Positions 19,593-28,037 are shown, counted from the first letter of the stretch. The stretch is 64,000 bases of DNA from Pseudochrobactrum sp. sp1633 (GCF_030376605.1 NZ_JARRAE010000001.1:393665-457664); one strand, 5' to 3'. A program made the numbers and translations. Notes: generated by a model not told the origin, from the letters alone.

Positions 19593-21482
19593 TTAGAGGC
19601 CAGCGTTTTTATAGGCACCTCTGAAGTCGATCACGCCGGCGCCGAAATCCAAATGAACACGGAAGTCAGTGCCCAAGGACTCAAACCCTTCGCGGTAAGC
19701 AATCTGCGGCCCCGGAGCACTGGAAAGATGCGCCCATTCGATAACTGGCGCATTCGATGGTGCGGCAAACACATAGAAGGATTTGTCATCTATACGCGGC
19801 TCAACCAGAAGCTCGAGACGTCCACCGAATGGGTTGACGTCGCTGGTTGTTGCAGCTGCCAGAGTTGCGAGGATCTTTTCCGCCTCAGTCTCCAGCTCTG
19901 GGCCGACAAGCAAGAATGACGGCGTTACACCAGCGATAAGTTTGCCGCCAAAAGCCTTCTGCTTGCGCATGGACTTACGGGCTTCCGATAAGGCTGCAAC
20001 ATCCAATGCGCTACCGGCTGCAGCCAAGTTCTTATGGTCAGCGTGGAACAGCGCCTTCGAGTCCTCACCCACCTTTGGATTGGACAGCAGTAGACCGACG
20101 ACGATCTGATTTTCGGTTTCAGCGGCTGAACGTCCGGCAGCACGAGACCAGTCAGCAAGGCCGGACAAGTCATCGTTGATTTGCGCATTGCGGCTCAGGC
20201 TGAAGATTCTGGCAAACGTGGACAAACCATAGCTTTCGGCTGCTTCACTGCGTGAAGTGGCTTTGATCTCACCAGATTCATTCAATGGCGCAAGTGTGTC
20301 GATATCACCGATTTTGATCTTCTGCGCCTTACGGAAATCGCTCATGGTCGTGGAGCGGCAAAGGTGCTGCTTAATCGGGCTTTGCGCGGCCTCATATTGC
20401 GCCATTAGAATGCGCTCGCCAGCGCTCTGCAGAAGAAGCGGGAAATCGCTCGTGGTGTGCTGTCCGTATGAGCGCGTACTACCGCCGCCGAACACCGCGT
20501 CACGCGAAAGGTTCTGGGTGCTTATGCCGGCTGCTTCAAGCGAGGCACGGGCATGCTGCTCAAGTGTCCAGGACATGTACTGTCGAGCGCGTTCTGAAGG
20601 CTTATCGCCGCTCATACGGCAAGTCAGAGCCTCAATGCGGGCTTCGGCTTCATCACTGCGCCCATCCATGCCTTGGGTTTTTACATGGGGAAATGTAGGT
20701 GATTTATTTTGGTGCTCCACCAGAATACTCAGAAGCTCTGAGCGGACATCGGCCTCGGTCATGCCACGTTTGATTTTGGCTTGCAGCTGGTCAGAATATT
20801 GTGTGTTGCCGGTGGTAGTGGCTAATTCAACGGCAAACCCACGGACTTCACGTAGGTTCATGCTGCGATTTGAGGATTCATCGTTATTGCGCTGCTCATC
20901 ATTTTCAGTTTCATGCTGGTCATTACGAATATAATTGCGTTTGGCTGGGTGTGTCATGTTGTTTTCCTTAAGGGATCTCGTTTTAGCAGTCGGATCTGCG
21001 GGTACGGGCACGACTGAGATTTCCATTGGTTGCCAGCGAGTTGCGGTAACGGTCGCAATGCTGCCCTGCTGAGGCTCGGTGCGTTCGGTTGTTAGAATTT
21101 TGTAGCCAACTGAGATTGGTAAGGCGTGACCGTCCTTCAGATCTTGGAGCAATTCTTCTGCTTTGGCGCGGCGGCTCAGCTTGACGGTCGCGGTCACTTG
21201 GCCAAGCTCAAACTTGATGGAGTTTGGCAATACCGTGCCTAAACGATCATCAAGGCTGTAAGCGCCGTGGCTGTCCAAAAGGCTCATGTTGTCGGCGCGG
21301 CTCAGATCGAGATTGTCACGGCCACACAGTAGGATCTCATCATAATGGCCCTCATCCCAAGAGTAGCGACGTACGGGCTGCTCACTGGCGAAAACCACTT
21401 GAACTGTGCGATCTTCGACATTCAGAGAACCGGTTACAGCGGCAGCACGTGTGAGCATTTCAGGCTGCTGATGTCTGCTCAT
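19593..21482 (-). CDS. Prohead protease-major capsid fusion protein
   Basis: This 629-aa fusion has an N-terminal HK97-type prohead protease (about residues 15-170; LLDSHGAYSLDDRLGTV, PISVGYKI, PMEISVVPVPAD), a charged linker that probably acts as scaffold (about 175-310), and a C-terminal Mu gpT-like capsid domain (about 330-629; NPKVGEDSKALFHADHKNL, GVTPSFLLVGPELE, GTDFRVHLDFGAGVID). It would self-assemble, mature and form the shell of the particle. The start overlaps the stop of the HTH gene (ATGA). No portal or large terminase gene accompanies it in this element. Confidence 0.85.
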   Translation of the reverse strand: MSRHQQPEMLTRAAAVTGSLNVEDRTVQVVFASEQPVRRYSWDEGHYDEILLCGRDNLDLSRADNMSLLDSHGAYSLDDRLGTVLPNSIKFELGQVTATVKLSRRAKAEELLQDLKDGHALPISVGYKILTTERTEPQQGSIATVTATRWQPMEISVVPVPADPTAKTRSLKENNMTHPAKRNYIRNDQHETENDEQRNNDESSNRSMNLREVRGFAVELATTTGNTQYSDQLQAKIKRGMTEADVRSELLSILVEHQNKSPTFPHVKTQGMDGRSDEAEARIEALTCRMSGDKPSERARQYMSWTLEQHARASLEAAGISTQNLSRDAVFGGGSTRSYGQHTTSDFPLLLQSAGERILMAQYEAAQSPIKQHLCRSTTMSDFRKAQKIKIGDIDTLAPLNESGEIKATSRSEAAESYGLSTFARIFSLSRNAQINDDLSGLADWSRAAGRSAAETENQIVVGLLLSNPKVGEDSKALFHADHKNLAAAGSALDVAALSEARKSMRKQKAFGGKLIAGVTPSFLLVGPELETEAEKILATLAAATTSDVNPFGGRLELLVEPRIDDKSFYVFAAPSNAPVIEWAHLSSAPGPQIAYREGFESLGTDFRVHLDFGAGVIDFRGAYKNAGL

Positions 21483-21904
21483 GCCGCTTCCTTCCGAGCT
21501 AAGATTGCTTTCATCGCCGCAAGACGCTCAGAAGCACGGGCAACAAATTCATGTAGCGCCAGAACAATGCTCATCGGGTGCACGTCGAGAACTGCCTCAA
21601 GATGTCGGCCTGTCAGTGTTGGGACTATGACGTCGCGTTTTGTGCCTTCGATGAAAACCAACCAAGCACGGCGTGAATTGTCACCAGCTGCATAACGGAC
21701 TTCACTTGAAAAGCGCGAAACCAGCTCACAAGCTCGATTAGTAACCAGCCCAGCATGCTGGAGCTCTGCGGCTGTAAGGATCATCACGCACGCTTGATCA
21801 GATAGCGCCTGATCTCCAATGTGCATGGCCTTGCGCAGTCTGTGCACTGACATTTCGGAAATGCCGAGTTCACGAGCAATGTCTGCTTGGCGTATTTGCC
21901 CCAT
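21479..21904 (-). CDS. HTH protein of the satellite capsid operon
   Basis: This 141-aa protein starts with a helix-turn-helix (IRQADIARELGISEMSVHRLRKA, residues 4-26). The rest is unrecognised and ends in an alpha-helical ALHEFVARASERLAAMKAIL. It heads the leftward capsid operon and is divergent from the tape measure gene, with 109 bases between them. It may control that pair of promoters. Another possibility is a small terminase-like DNA-recognition protein; I cannot decide. Confidence 0.6.
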   Translation of the reverse strand: MGQIRQADIARELGISEMSVHRLRKAMHIGDQALSDQACVMILTAAELQHAGLVTNRACELVSRFSSEVRYAAGDNSRRAWLVFIEGTKRDVIVPTLTGRHLEAVLDVHPMSIVLALHEFVARASERLAAMKAILARKEAA

Positions 21905-21985
21905 CGTAGTTTTTCCTTATCGAATACACTGTGTTGATAACATAAATCGGTGTAATCTGATAGTATAAATTAGAATGCAAATATA

Positions 21986-22000
21986 AATACGATACGTATT
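21986..22000. promoter_or_regulatory. Operator-like dyad AATACG-N3-CGTATT
   Basis: A perfect 6-bp dyad with a 3-base spacer lies 14 bases before the tape measure ATG, between divergent genes. The same dyad occurs at 28017-28031 next to the integrase 3' end. Two exact copies inside one 10.7-kb element suggest a shared regulator. Confidence 0.5.
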
Positions 22001-22013
22001 AGAGGTATTACTT

Positions 22014-24767
22014 ATGACCACAAGAACAGCGGCACTTAGACTTCAACTGATCGATGCCATTTCAGGGCCTGCAAAAGGGTCATCAAAGGCGCTTAGCGGC
22101 CTTGAGGGCTCAATCTCAAAGCTCGGCAAGGGTGGCATGAAGGGCGCTAAAAACCTTGTTAACCAGCTGGAACACCTAAGACAAAAGTCCGCTGCTGTTG
22201 GACGGTTCTCAGCGTTGCGCCGTGGCACGGCTGCAGCCTTTGGTGAGTTTCGATCCGCTCGCGCTAATGTTAAGGCGCTCGAGGCAGCTCTCTCCTCTGC
22301 CACCAAGCCAACCGCCAAAATGGCGTCGGATTTGAAAACAGCCCGAGCTGCTCTGACAATGACGTCGGCCGCATTCAATCAACAGCGCACTGCTGCTCGC
22401 AATGCGGAGACCTCGCTGAGAACGTTCGGACTCAATAGCCGAACCGCAATCAGCACATCTCAAGGCGAGATCCGTCGTCAAATGGCGCTGACTATTAGCA
22501 AAATGCGCCAAATGCGAACTGAAGCTGCAAAGCCGATGCCAATTCGTAAACAAGCAATAGCGGCCAGCAATCGTTCTGGTGGCTACGGGTTTGCGGGAAC
22601 CGCCGCTGGTGCATATGCGGCAGGAGCAGTCATAGCGAATCCCGTTCGCAAGGCCCTTTCTTACGATGAGCGACTGACGTACTTGGCTGGTACTATGGCT
22701 GATGACGGTAGCGCTGCGGACAAGCAACTCGCAAAACAGGAAGCCTCTGACGCTATTCAGCGTGCTATTCAGATCGGTGGCGGTCGTCGTGATGATGCAC
22801 TGGCTGGTCTGGATACGCTCGTCGCGTCCGGCGTTATGGCTAAAGATGCCGCAATGCGTGTCTTGCCTACCGTCCAGAAAGCGGCTTTTGCGAGCGGTGC
22901 AAACACGGAAGACATTGCAAAATCAGTTGTCGCGATGATCGTCAATGGCGTCGAGCAGGCAGACATTCCCTTCGCTTTGGACAAGATGCTCAGGGCGGGA
23001 CAATCTGGCGGATTCGAGCTGAAAGATCTTTCGCGATGGCTTCCAGCCCAAATGGCTTTGCTTCGCGGTAGCGGCATGACAGGTATCGACGCAGTCGAGT
23101 ATCTTTCGGCTGCTAACCAGACGCAGCTGAAAACAGCTGGCAGTACCGATGAAGCCGCAAATAATCTGATCAATGTTCTTCAAAAGCTGAATAGCCGCGA
23201 ACTGCAGAAAACAATGTCAGACCAAGTGAAGGCACGCCCGGGAGATCCGACGCTGACAGACGGCGGCTTTGACTGGCAAGGCTACATGATCCGACGGCGG
23301 CAGGAAGGTGTTGCTGCACCGGAGGCGTTGACTGAAATTCTTAATCGCCAACTCGAAGATGATAAGAGATATCAGGCCCTTCTGGCAGATGCTCGCAATG
23401 CAAAAACTCAAAGCGAACGTATAAAAAATATCGACGGCGCCACCTCCATCGCAGAAGGCTCCGCGTTTGGCGCCCTGTTTGCAGACCGCCAGGCGTTGTT
23501 TGCTTCGATCGCGCTGCAAGTCTACAAGTCTGAGCAAAAGGCAATCGAGGCGAAGCTGGCTACCGCTCGTGGTGCGGTTGATGTCGAGTCCCAGTTCGTT
23601 CGTTCACAAACGTGGAGCAAGACGCAGGATTCGAGCAGCGCTCTCGACCTAGCAAATGAGAAAACTTTCGATGCCGTTTCAGGGCCGCTTGGATCACTCG
23701 CTGAGAAGATTGCCGAAACGAGTCGTGCATTTCCGGCGCTAACCACGGCAGTCTATGGAATTGCCACAACGTTGGGTGCCGTTGCCGGGGCCGGGATTGT
23801 GGGTGGCGTTGTCGGCGGCCGGTTAGCAGGTGGACGAGCTGGCCTCCTTGGCGCTGGCGGCGGTGCTACATCGCGGCTTGTTCGGACTACGAGGGTACTT
23901 GGCCCTGCGGCCGTGATAGCTGGCACCGGTCTGGATGTTTATGACGCTGCCAATGATCCGAAACTCACGCAAGCCCAGAAGTCGGAACGGTACACGCGAG
24001 CCGGTACCGGTGCCGGTGGCGCTTTGGCCGGCGCAAAAGCCGGAGCTGCGCTTGGAGCATATGGCGGACCATGGGGTGCTGCAATTGGTGGTGCGGCTGG
24101 TGGCGTTGGTGGTTACTTCGTGGGCGATGCTGTCGGGGAATATCTGAGCGGGGCATTCACCTCAAAGGATCCAACGCGAGCAGCTGGTGACCAGCTCGCT
24201 CAGGAAACTATGAAATGGCACATCGCTGCACAGCAAGGGATGAGGGATTACGTCCACGCCCTCGCACAAGGTGGGGATGAGGCAGAGGCCAAGGCCGCGG
24301 TTATTGCCGCAGAAATAGAGCGGATTATGTCGTTCGAAGCTAATCCAACTGTTGCAACCGCAAGCCTAGAGCGAGCTCTTGGTCTGGCCCGACAGGTCGC
24401 GGCCGTCATCAGTGGCAATCCGGCAGTGGCAGCTCCTCCTTCCGGTGGCGGTGCGTCTATCAAGGTCGATGGTGCGAGAGCCAAAGGTGGTCCAGTCCGC
24501 AAGGGTGGCGTCTACCGTGTCAACGAGGAAGGCGAAGAGCTGTTTGTGCCAGGCACTGACGGCACCATCATTCCGCACGGCGCAAGCCTCAGCAGCGGTC
24601 GTCGCAGCGGTGGGCCAGTTTCAGTGGTCAATCACAATAAATTTGAGATCAATGTGTATGGCGGTGGCGATGAAAAAGCGGCTCACCGATTGGCACAGAT
24701 TATCGAGGGAAAACTTTCGCGGTCAGCACAGACGTTGTTCGGTGGTCTGAAGTTCGGAGATTTCTGA
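22014..24767 (+). CDS. Phage tail tape measure protein of the satellite
   Basis: This 917-aa tape measure protein (TP901/P2 gpT-like) has a helical N-terminus (LRLQLIDAISGPAKGSSKAL), a conserved mid-region (KALSYDERLTYLAGTMADDG to GVMAKDAAMRVLPTVQKA), Gly/Ala-rich hydrophobic stretches around residues 580-710, and the C-terminal GGVYRVNEEGEELFVPGTDG with IIPHG. Tape measures set tail length and enter the host with the DNA. It is the only rightward gene of the element, starts after AGAGG and ends at a bidirectional terminator. It is longer than the 592-aa tape measure of the adjacent prophage. Confidence 0.88.
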   Translation: MTTRTAALRLQLIDAISGPAKGSSKALSGLEGSISKLGKGGMKGAKNLVNQLEHLRQKSAAVGRFSALRRGTAAAFGEFRSARANVKALEAALSSATKPTAKMASDLKTARAALTMTSAAFNQQRTAARNAETSLRTFGLNSRTAISTSQGEIRRQMALTISKMRQMRTEAAKPMPIRKQAIAASNRSGGYGFAGTAAGAYAAGAVIANPVRKALSYDERLTYLAGTMADDGSAADKQLAKQEASDAIQRAIQIGGGRRDDALAGLDTLVASGVMAKDAAMRVLPTVQKAAFASGANTEDIAKSVVAMIVNGVEQADIPFALDKMLRAGQSGGFELKDLSRWLPAQMALLRGSGMTGIDAVEYLSAANQTQLKTAGSTDEAANNLINVLQKLNSRELQKTMSDQVKARPGDPTLTDGGFDWQGYMIRRRQEGVAAPEALTEILNRQLEDDKRYQALLADARNAKTQSERIKNIDGATSIAEGSAFGALFADRQALFASIALQVYKSEQKAIEAKLATARGAVDVESQFVRSQTWSKTQDSSSALDLANEKTFDAVSGPLGSLAEKIAETSRAFPALTTAVYGIATTLGAVAGAGIVGGVVGGRLAGGRAGLLGAGGGATSRLVRTTRVLGPAAVIAGTGLDVYDAANDPKLTQAQKSERYTRAGTGAGGALAGAKAGAALGAYGGPWGAAIGGAAGGVGGYFVGDAVGEYLSGAFTSKDPTRAAGDQLAQETMKWHIAAQQGMRDYVHALAQGGDEAEAKAAVIAAEIERIMSFEANPTVATASLERALGLARQVAAVISGNPAVAAPPSGGGASIKVDGARAKGGPVRKGGVYRVNEEGEELFVPGTDGTIIPHGASLSSGRRSGGPVSVVNHNKFEINVYGGGDEKAAHRLAQIIEGKLSRSAQTLFGGLKFGDF

Positions 24768-24770
24768 ATC

Positions 24771-24808
24771 GAAAATGGCGCCTCTGCATTTCACAGGGCG
24801 CCATTTTC
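24771..24808. terminator. Bidirectional terminator between tape measure and small terminase genes
   Basis: A 12-bp perfect stem, GAAAATGGCGCC with GGCGCCATTTTC, has A-rich and T-rich outer ends, so it works in both directions between two convergent genes. Confidence 0.85.
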
Positions 24809-24809
24809 G

Positions 24810-25418
24810 TTATGCCGCTGGGGCTTCGTTCGTGGCCTTTTTCGATCTCCGAGCCCGCGTTTGCTTCGTACCAAATCCAACAGGGCCCGCCGGTGGCGAT
24901 GCATGTGAATTGAACAGGTGAACTCGTACATCGTCGGCGGTAGCACCACGCCGGATCATGTCGATGGCGACGTTCATCCAAGCGCAGAATGTCGCTTCAG
25001 CCCCATCCAGGGCGCGGTTTACAAGCGCTAGGTCCTTTTTCCCTTGGGGCCAAAGCGTATTGATAAGTGCTCGCTCAGTGCTCTGGATTGATTTCCGGCC
25101 AGCTAATTCGATGGCTGAAATTGCGTGATGGAATGCCTCAATTGAGATTGCGTCGCCTCGTTCAATCGCGAGTTTTTCCAAAAAGCGTGCATGTTCTGCT
25201 TGCTCACGATGCTCACGGCGTTGTCGTGCCGGCGAGTTGGTTTCAGCTTCACGATGAAGGTTATACGCCCTGAGGCTGTCAGCGAGCTTGTACTGGCCGC
25301 GCTTTGATCCGCGTACGAGACAACCGGCCTGAGCAAGCTGACGGACACGCGGCTCAGACAAGTCCAGCATTGCAGCAATTTGCGCTGAAGTTACTTGGAT
25401 TTCATTGAAATCATTCAT
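24810..25418 (-). CDS. Small terminase (Nu1-like DNA-packaging protein)
   Basis: This 202-aa protein has an N-terminal winged HTH (VTSAQIAAMLDLSEPRVRQLAQAG, residues 9-32) as in lambda Nu1, then a charged helical region (RQRREHREQAEHARFLEKL) typical of small terminases. It would recognise the element's own packaging site and direct a large terminase from a helper. TGGAG precedes the ATG. The 129-base gap upstream carries a dyad that may be the packaging site. There is no large terminase in the element. Confidence 0.7.
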   Translation of the reverse strand: MNDFNEIQVTSAQIAAMLDLSEPRVRQLAQAGCLVRGSKRGQYKLADSLRAYNLHREAETNSPARQRREHREQAEHARFLEKLAIERGDAISIEAFHHAISAIELAGRKSIQSTERALINTLWPQGKKDLALVNRALDGAEATFCAWMNVAIDMIRRGATADDVRVHLFNSHASPPAGPVGFGTKQTRARRSKKATNEAPAA

Positions 25419-25486
25419 TTTTTAGCTCCAATGATAATGATAATAGATTTGTTTTGCGTGGCACGAGTGTCACATCACACGGTGCC

Positions 25487-25512
25487 GCCGACCCGCGGTA
25501 CCGCCCCTCCCC
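25487..25512. other. Candidate packaging (cos-like) site of the element
   Basis: The perfect palindrome GCGGTACCGC sits upstream of the small terminase gene, as cos does in lambdoid phages. On the minus strand the word ACCGCGGGT is shared with the candidate cos region of the adjacent prophage (39571-39579). The role is inferred from position and this short match. Confidence 0.3.
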
Positions 25513-25547
25513 CCGAAAGAACCTATGCCCTACGGGGGTGCTGTGGC

Positions 25548-25808
25548 TCATACAGGACCGATGCGGGGTATTGCCCCAGGCTGGGCATTCAAGAATGAAA
25601 CCAATTCGCGTTGAGCTCTGCGTGCCTCGTGCTCGGTGGTAAACAGCCTTGATGAGGTCAGTTTCCCATTAAGGCGAACTGCCACCAGATGGGCCCCCCA
25701 TGGCTCACATGGGACTGTCAGGCTTGTGCCGTCGATCTCAACCGCGTGCCCTGTGACTGTCGCGATGATCGTCTGTATGCTGAATGTGGGGCCAAGGGGG
25801 GCGGTCAT
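25548..25808 (-). CDS. Unknown satellite protein, 86 aa
   Basis: No family is recognised. It reads as a compact beta-rich protein (VEIDGTSLTVPCEPWGAHLV) with a helical end (RRAQRELVSFLNAQPG). Its start overlaps the stop of the upstream gene (ATGA). It is the last gene of the coupled early operon before the small terminase. Confidence 0.6.
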   Translation of the reverse strand: MTAPLGPTFSIQTIIATVTGHAVEIDGTSLTVPCEPWGAHLVAVRLNGKLTSSRLFTTEHEARRAQRELVSFLNAQPGAIPRIGPV

Positions 25809-25990
25809 GGCTGCAACCTCTCGCCTTCGGCTCTAGCCTCTGCCTGTCCCTCTATGGGCTCTGATATGGTGCCTGTTTGATTTTCTATGGTGGGTGGCCT
25901 TTTTCTCTGAAGGGGTGGCATGTCATTTTCACGGGCTACGAGCTGCATGGCGCAAGCAAATGTTCGGATGATGCTGCATGGCTGGGTCAT
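25805..25990 (-). CDS. Unknown satellite protein, 61 aa
   Basis: A small frame with a Cys-containing N-terminus (TQPCSIIRTFACAMQLV) and a polar tail (EGQAEARAEGERLQP). Its reality rests on four-base overlaps with both neighbours in the same operon. No family is recognised. Confidence 0.5.
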   Translation of the reverse strand: MTQPCSIIRTFACAMQLVARENDMPPLQRKRPPTIENQTGTISEPIEGQAEARAEGERLQP

Positions 25991-26277
25991 GATGCACCTC
26001 CCGCTGTCTTGCGGTCGAATGACAGGACGCGGCTATGTCCACGGGACAGGCAATCGAGTTCGGTGATCCGCTCATTCAGAGCTGACAGAAAATCATCTGC
26101 ACGTTTGAAGGCTTCCCATCTCTTCAGTCCTGCTCTGGCGGCTTCTGAGATGATCTGTGTCTCAAGCTGTCGAATACGTTTTGCTCTGTGAGCTGGCCTT
26201 ATTTTGCGGATCTCGGCAGCCTCTAGACGAATAATAACCTCGTAATCATGCGGGAACATATGAATTATACATTTCAT
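25987..26277 (-). CDS. Unknown satellite protein, 96 aa
   Basis: A mostly helical, basic protein (EAAEIRKIRPAHRAKRIRQL, about residues 19-38). Its start overlaps the stop of the replication-like gene. A DNA-binding role is possible. No family is recognised. Confidence 0.6.
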   Translation of the reverse strand: MKCIIHMFPHDYEVIIRLEAAEIRKIRPAHRAKRIRQLETQIISEAARAGLKRWEAFKRADDFLSALNERITELDCLSRGHSRVLSFDRKTAGGAS

Positions 26278-27107
26278 GCGATTGCCTCCATGTGCCTAGA
26301 GCCAAGTCCTGGACCATCAGTGCATTGTATAGACCTATCAACCTGCACAACGATAACCGGATGAGTTATATGATTGGATGAAATCCCGCGAAGCGGTGTA
26401 TTGTTATGTTCTCTGTTAAGTGACTCCCCACAGGAACCTTCAAGGGTTCCTCCCAGGAACCTGTTGCTGTTTTGCAACGCATTAAATTGAGCGGCTTCTT
26501 CATTCCATTTATCGATCGGATTAAGCCTGTAAGCGGTGCCTCTAAGTGATCTTCGACTGACATTCACGGCGAGCTTTCGCTGCTCTTCAGGCAGGTTTTT
26601 AACTTTGACCGGGCTTAGAGCTCCAATCTCAAATGAGCGACGGAGTGCCTTGCCAAAGTTTGAACCTCGGGAGTATCCAAGCTCTGCAGCAATGCGCTCC
26701 TGCGACGGCCATGCATAGCGGTGCTGATGATTTATGTGCGACCAGATACGCAGTGCGGCGATCTTTTCGTGTGCGGTCATTTCTGGATGAATGATAATGC
26801 TATCGTGCCATTGCTTGAGCACAGCATAGCCAGAGGCCACCTGTTGCTTCTCAAACTTGCGAACAATCTTGATTATTTGACCTTGATCGAGCCCGGATTG
26901 CTCAGCGAAAGTGTTAACATCCCAGCGAAGGAACTGCTCAGCATCAAAACCCGGCTGTTGGAAAAGCTGGTGCAGCTTAGCCTGCGCTAAATCTTGTGGG
27001 CTTGCCTGATCAGAGTAGCCCTGATACATTTCGGATTGATTGAACTTGCTATCTGCCTCTGCTCCGGCTGCTACCGGGCAGGGGCGTTTCTTTGCGGTGG
27101 CGGTCAT
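26274..27107 (-). CDS. Replication-initiator-like HTH protein
   Basis: This 277-aa protein has a central helix-turn-helix of the HTH_36 kind (EKIAALRIWSHINHQHRYAW, then PSQERIAAELGYSRGSNFGK, about residues 113-152), as found in replication proteins of phages and plasmids. The C-terminal third is poorly conserved in type and carries GGAACC repeats at DNA level (26431-26463), a possible origin. It is coupled by 4-base overlaps to both neighbours. It could instead be a transcription regulator. Confidence 0.6.
   Translation of the reverse strand: MTATAKKRPCPVAAGAEADSKFNQSEMYQGYSDQASPQDLAQAKLHQLFQQPGFDAEQFLRWDVNTFAEQSGLDQGQIIKIVRKFEKQQVASGYAVLKQWHDSIIIHPEMTAHEKIAALRIWSHINHQHRYAWPSQERIAAELGYSRGSNFGKALRRSFEIGALSPVKVKNLPEEQRKLAVNVSRRSLRGTAYRLNPIDKWNEEAAQFNALQNSNRFLGGTLEGSCGESLNREHNNTPLRGISSNHITHPVIVVQVDRSIQCTDGPGLGSRHMEAIA
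26431..26463. repeat. Triple GGAACC repeat, possible origin
   Basis: CAGGAACCT, an inverted AGGGTTCCT and CCAGGAACCTG lie within 33 bases inside the replication-like gene. The short cluster resembles initiator sites. The next prophage also has its origin-like repeats inside its own replication gene. Confidence 0.35.
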
Positions 27108-27367
27108 ATGCGAGCCCCCCGTTTCTTGGCAATGAGGTCATTCAAAAGTTCTTCCGCTTGCCAATCACACAAACCCGGACCCGCGATCAGCGTACCGTAT
27201 GTGTTGCAGTCTATTGTCCAGCCCCCAGTCGCAAGACGAGTTTTGCTCGCATATAATCCGAGGCGCTGGGCCTTCCGGCGAATGCGCATTTCTGTGGCAA
27301 CCTGACCGCGCCGGCCTTTCTCGTTGAAGTTCAGCAATGTGGATTTCGAGAGGTGGGGCGTTCTCAT
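27104..27367 (-). CDS. Unknown satellite protein, 87 aa
   Basis: A basic protein (NEKGRRGQVATEMRIRRKAQ) with a C-terminal helix (QAEELLNDLIAKKRGARI). It is coupled to both neighbours by ATGA overlaps. No family is recognised. Confidence 0.55.
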   Translation of the reverse strand: MRTPHLSKSTLLNFNEKGRRGQVATEMRIRRKAQRLGLYASKTRLATGGWTIDCNTYGTLIAGPGLCDWQAEELLNDLIAKKRGARI

Positions 27368-27573
27368 CGGGCTTCTCCTTCCGACAACTCGCAGACGCGG
27401 CGTTCCATATCGCGAGCGAGCAAGTGAATTCGCTCGGCGTGTTTCGCCGAAATGATGATGACTTGCTGGCCGTTGAGGTCTGAGACGATGCTCAGGTGAT
27501 CACTCACGAGATTCCCTATAAGCCCGGATACGGTCTTGAGATCTTCTATGCGCTCGACGTGATTGAGGGTCAT
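27364..27573 (-). CDS. Unknown satellite protein, 69 aa
   Basis: A small acidic protein (DLKTVSGLIGNLVSDHLSIV) ending in a helical segment (AERIHLLARDMERRVCELSE). It is coupled by ATGA to the AlpA-like gene upstream and the 87-aa gene downstream. No family is recognised. Confidence 0.55.
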   Translation of the reverse strand: MTLNHVERIEDLKTVSGLIGNLVSDHLSIVSDLNGQQVIIISAKHAERIHLLARDMERRVCELSEGEAR

Positions 27574-27812
27574 CGGGCCGCCCTCACTTCACGGGCTGCA
27601 GGGTCAACGATGCGACTGCGGGCGAACTCAACAAGCCATTCGCGGCGGTAGAACACGCGACGGCCAATTTTGAGAAACCGGGGGCCTTTGGATTGGGTGC
27701 GCCACACGGTTAACGTGCGTGGCACGAGCTTCAAAAGATCTGCTGCTTCTTCTTCGGAGAGAAGGCCGTCTAGATCGTCGAAGTGTTCTGTACTACTATT
27801 TGGGGTGTTCAT
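27570..27812 (-). CDS. AlpA/excisionase-like HTH regulator
   Basis: This 80-aa protein has a MerR/excisionase-type winged helix: LLSEEEAADLLKLVPRTLTV, then GPRFLKIGRRVFYRREWLVE. In PICI and P4 satellites the AlpA-type protein at this place activates excision and early genes. It heads the coupled operon of seven genes and follows the integrase on the same strand. A long inverted repeat (27819-27868) overlaps its ribosome site. Confidence 0.75.
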   Translation of the reverse strand: MNTPNSSTEHFDDLDGLLSEEEAADLLKLVPRTLTVWRTQSKGPRFLKIGRRVFYRREWLVEFARSRIVDPAAREVRAAR

Positions 27813-27818
27813 TGTTTA

Positions 27819-27868
27819 GCATCCTTTAGTTGTTATTCGTGAAGAACCTCGAATAACAACTAAGATGC
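27819..27868 (-). promoter_or_regulatory. Long inverted repeat over the leader and SD of the AlpA-like gene
   Basis: Perfect 14-bp arms (27826-27839 and 27850-27863; TTAGTTGTTATTCG) extend by GCATC/GATGC after a 2-base bulge. On the minus strand the 3' arm contains the AGGAT ribosome site, so the hairpin could block translation; at DNA level it could be a dimer operator. Confidence 0.55.
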
Positions 27869-28016
27869 CTTAAACATGCTGTGACCAACCAGAAGATTCG
27901 TAAATATTAGCTTTGGCAAATTTCATATTTGATGAAATTATATTGGTCAGATATTGATTTTATTGAGCATAAATCCTGTGGATAACTTTCGACTTGTATT
28001 GCTTATCTAATAACTA

Positions 28017-28031
28017 AATACGTTGCGTATT
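28017..28031. promoter_or_regulatory. Second AATACG-N3-CGTATT dyad
   Basis: An exact copy of the arms found before the tape measure gene, here 7 bases past the integrase stop codon and upstream of the AlpA-like operon. A related half-palindrome TACG-TTT-CGTA overlaps the last integrase codons. Confidence 0.5.
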
Positions 28032-28037
28032 GTATTT

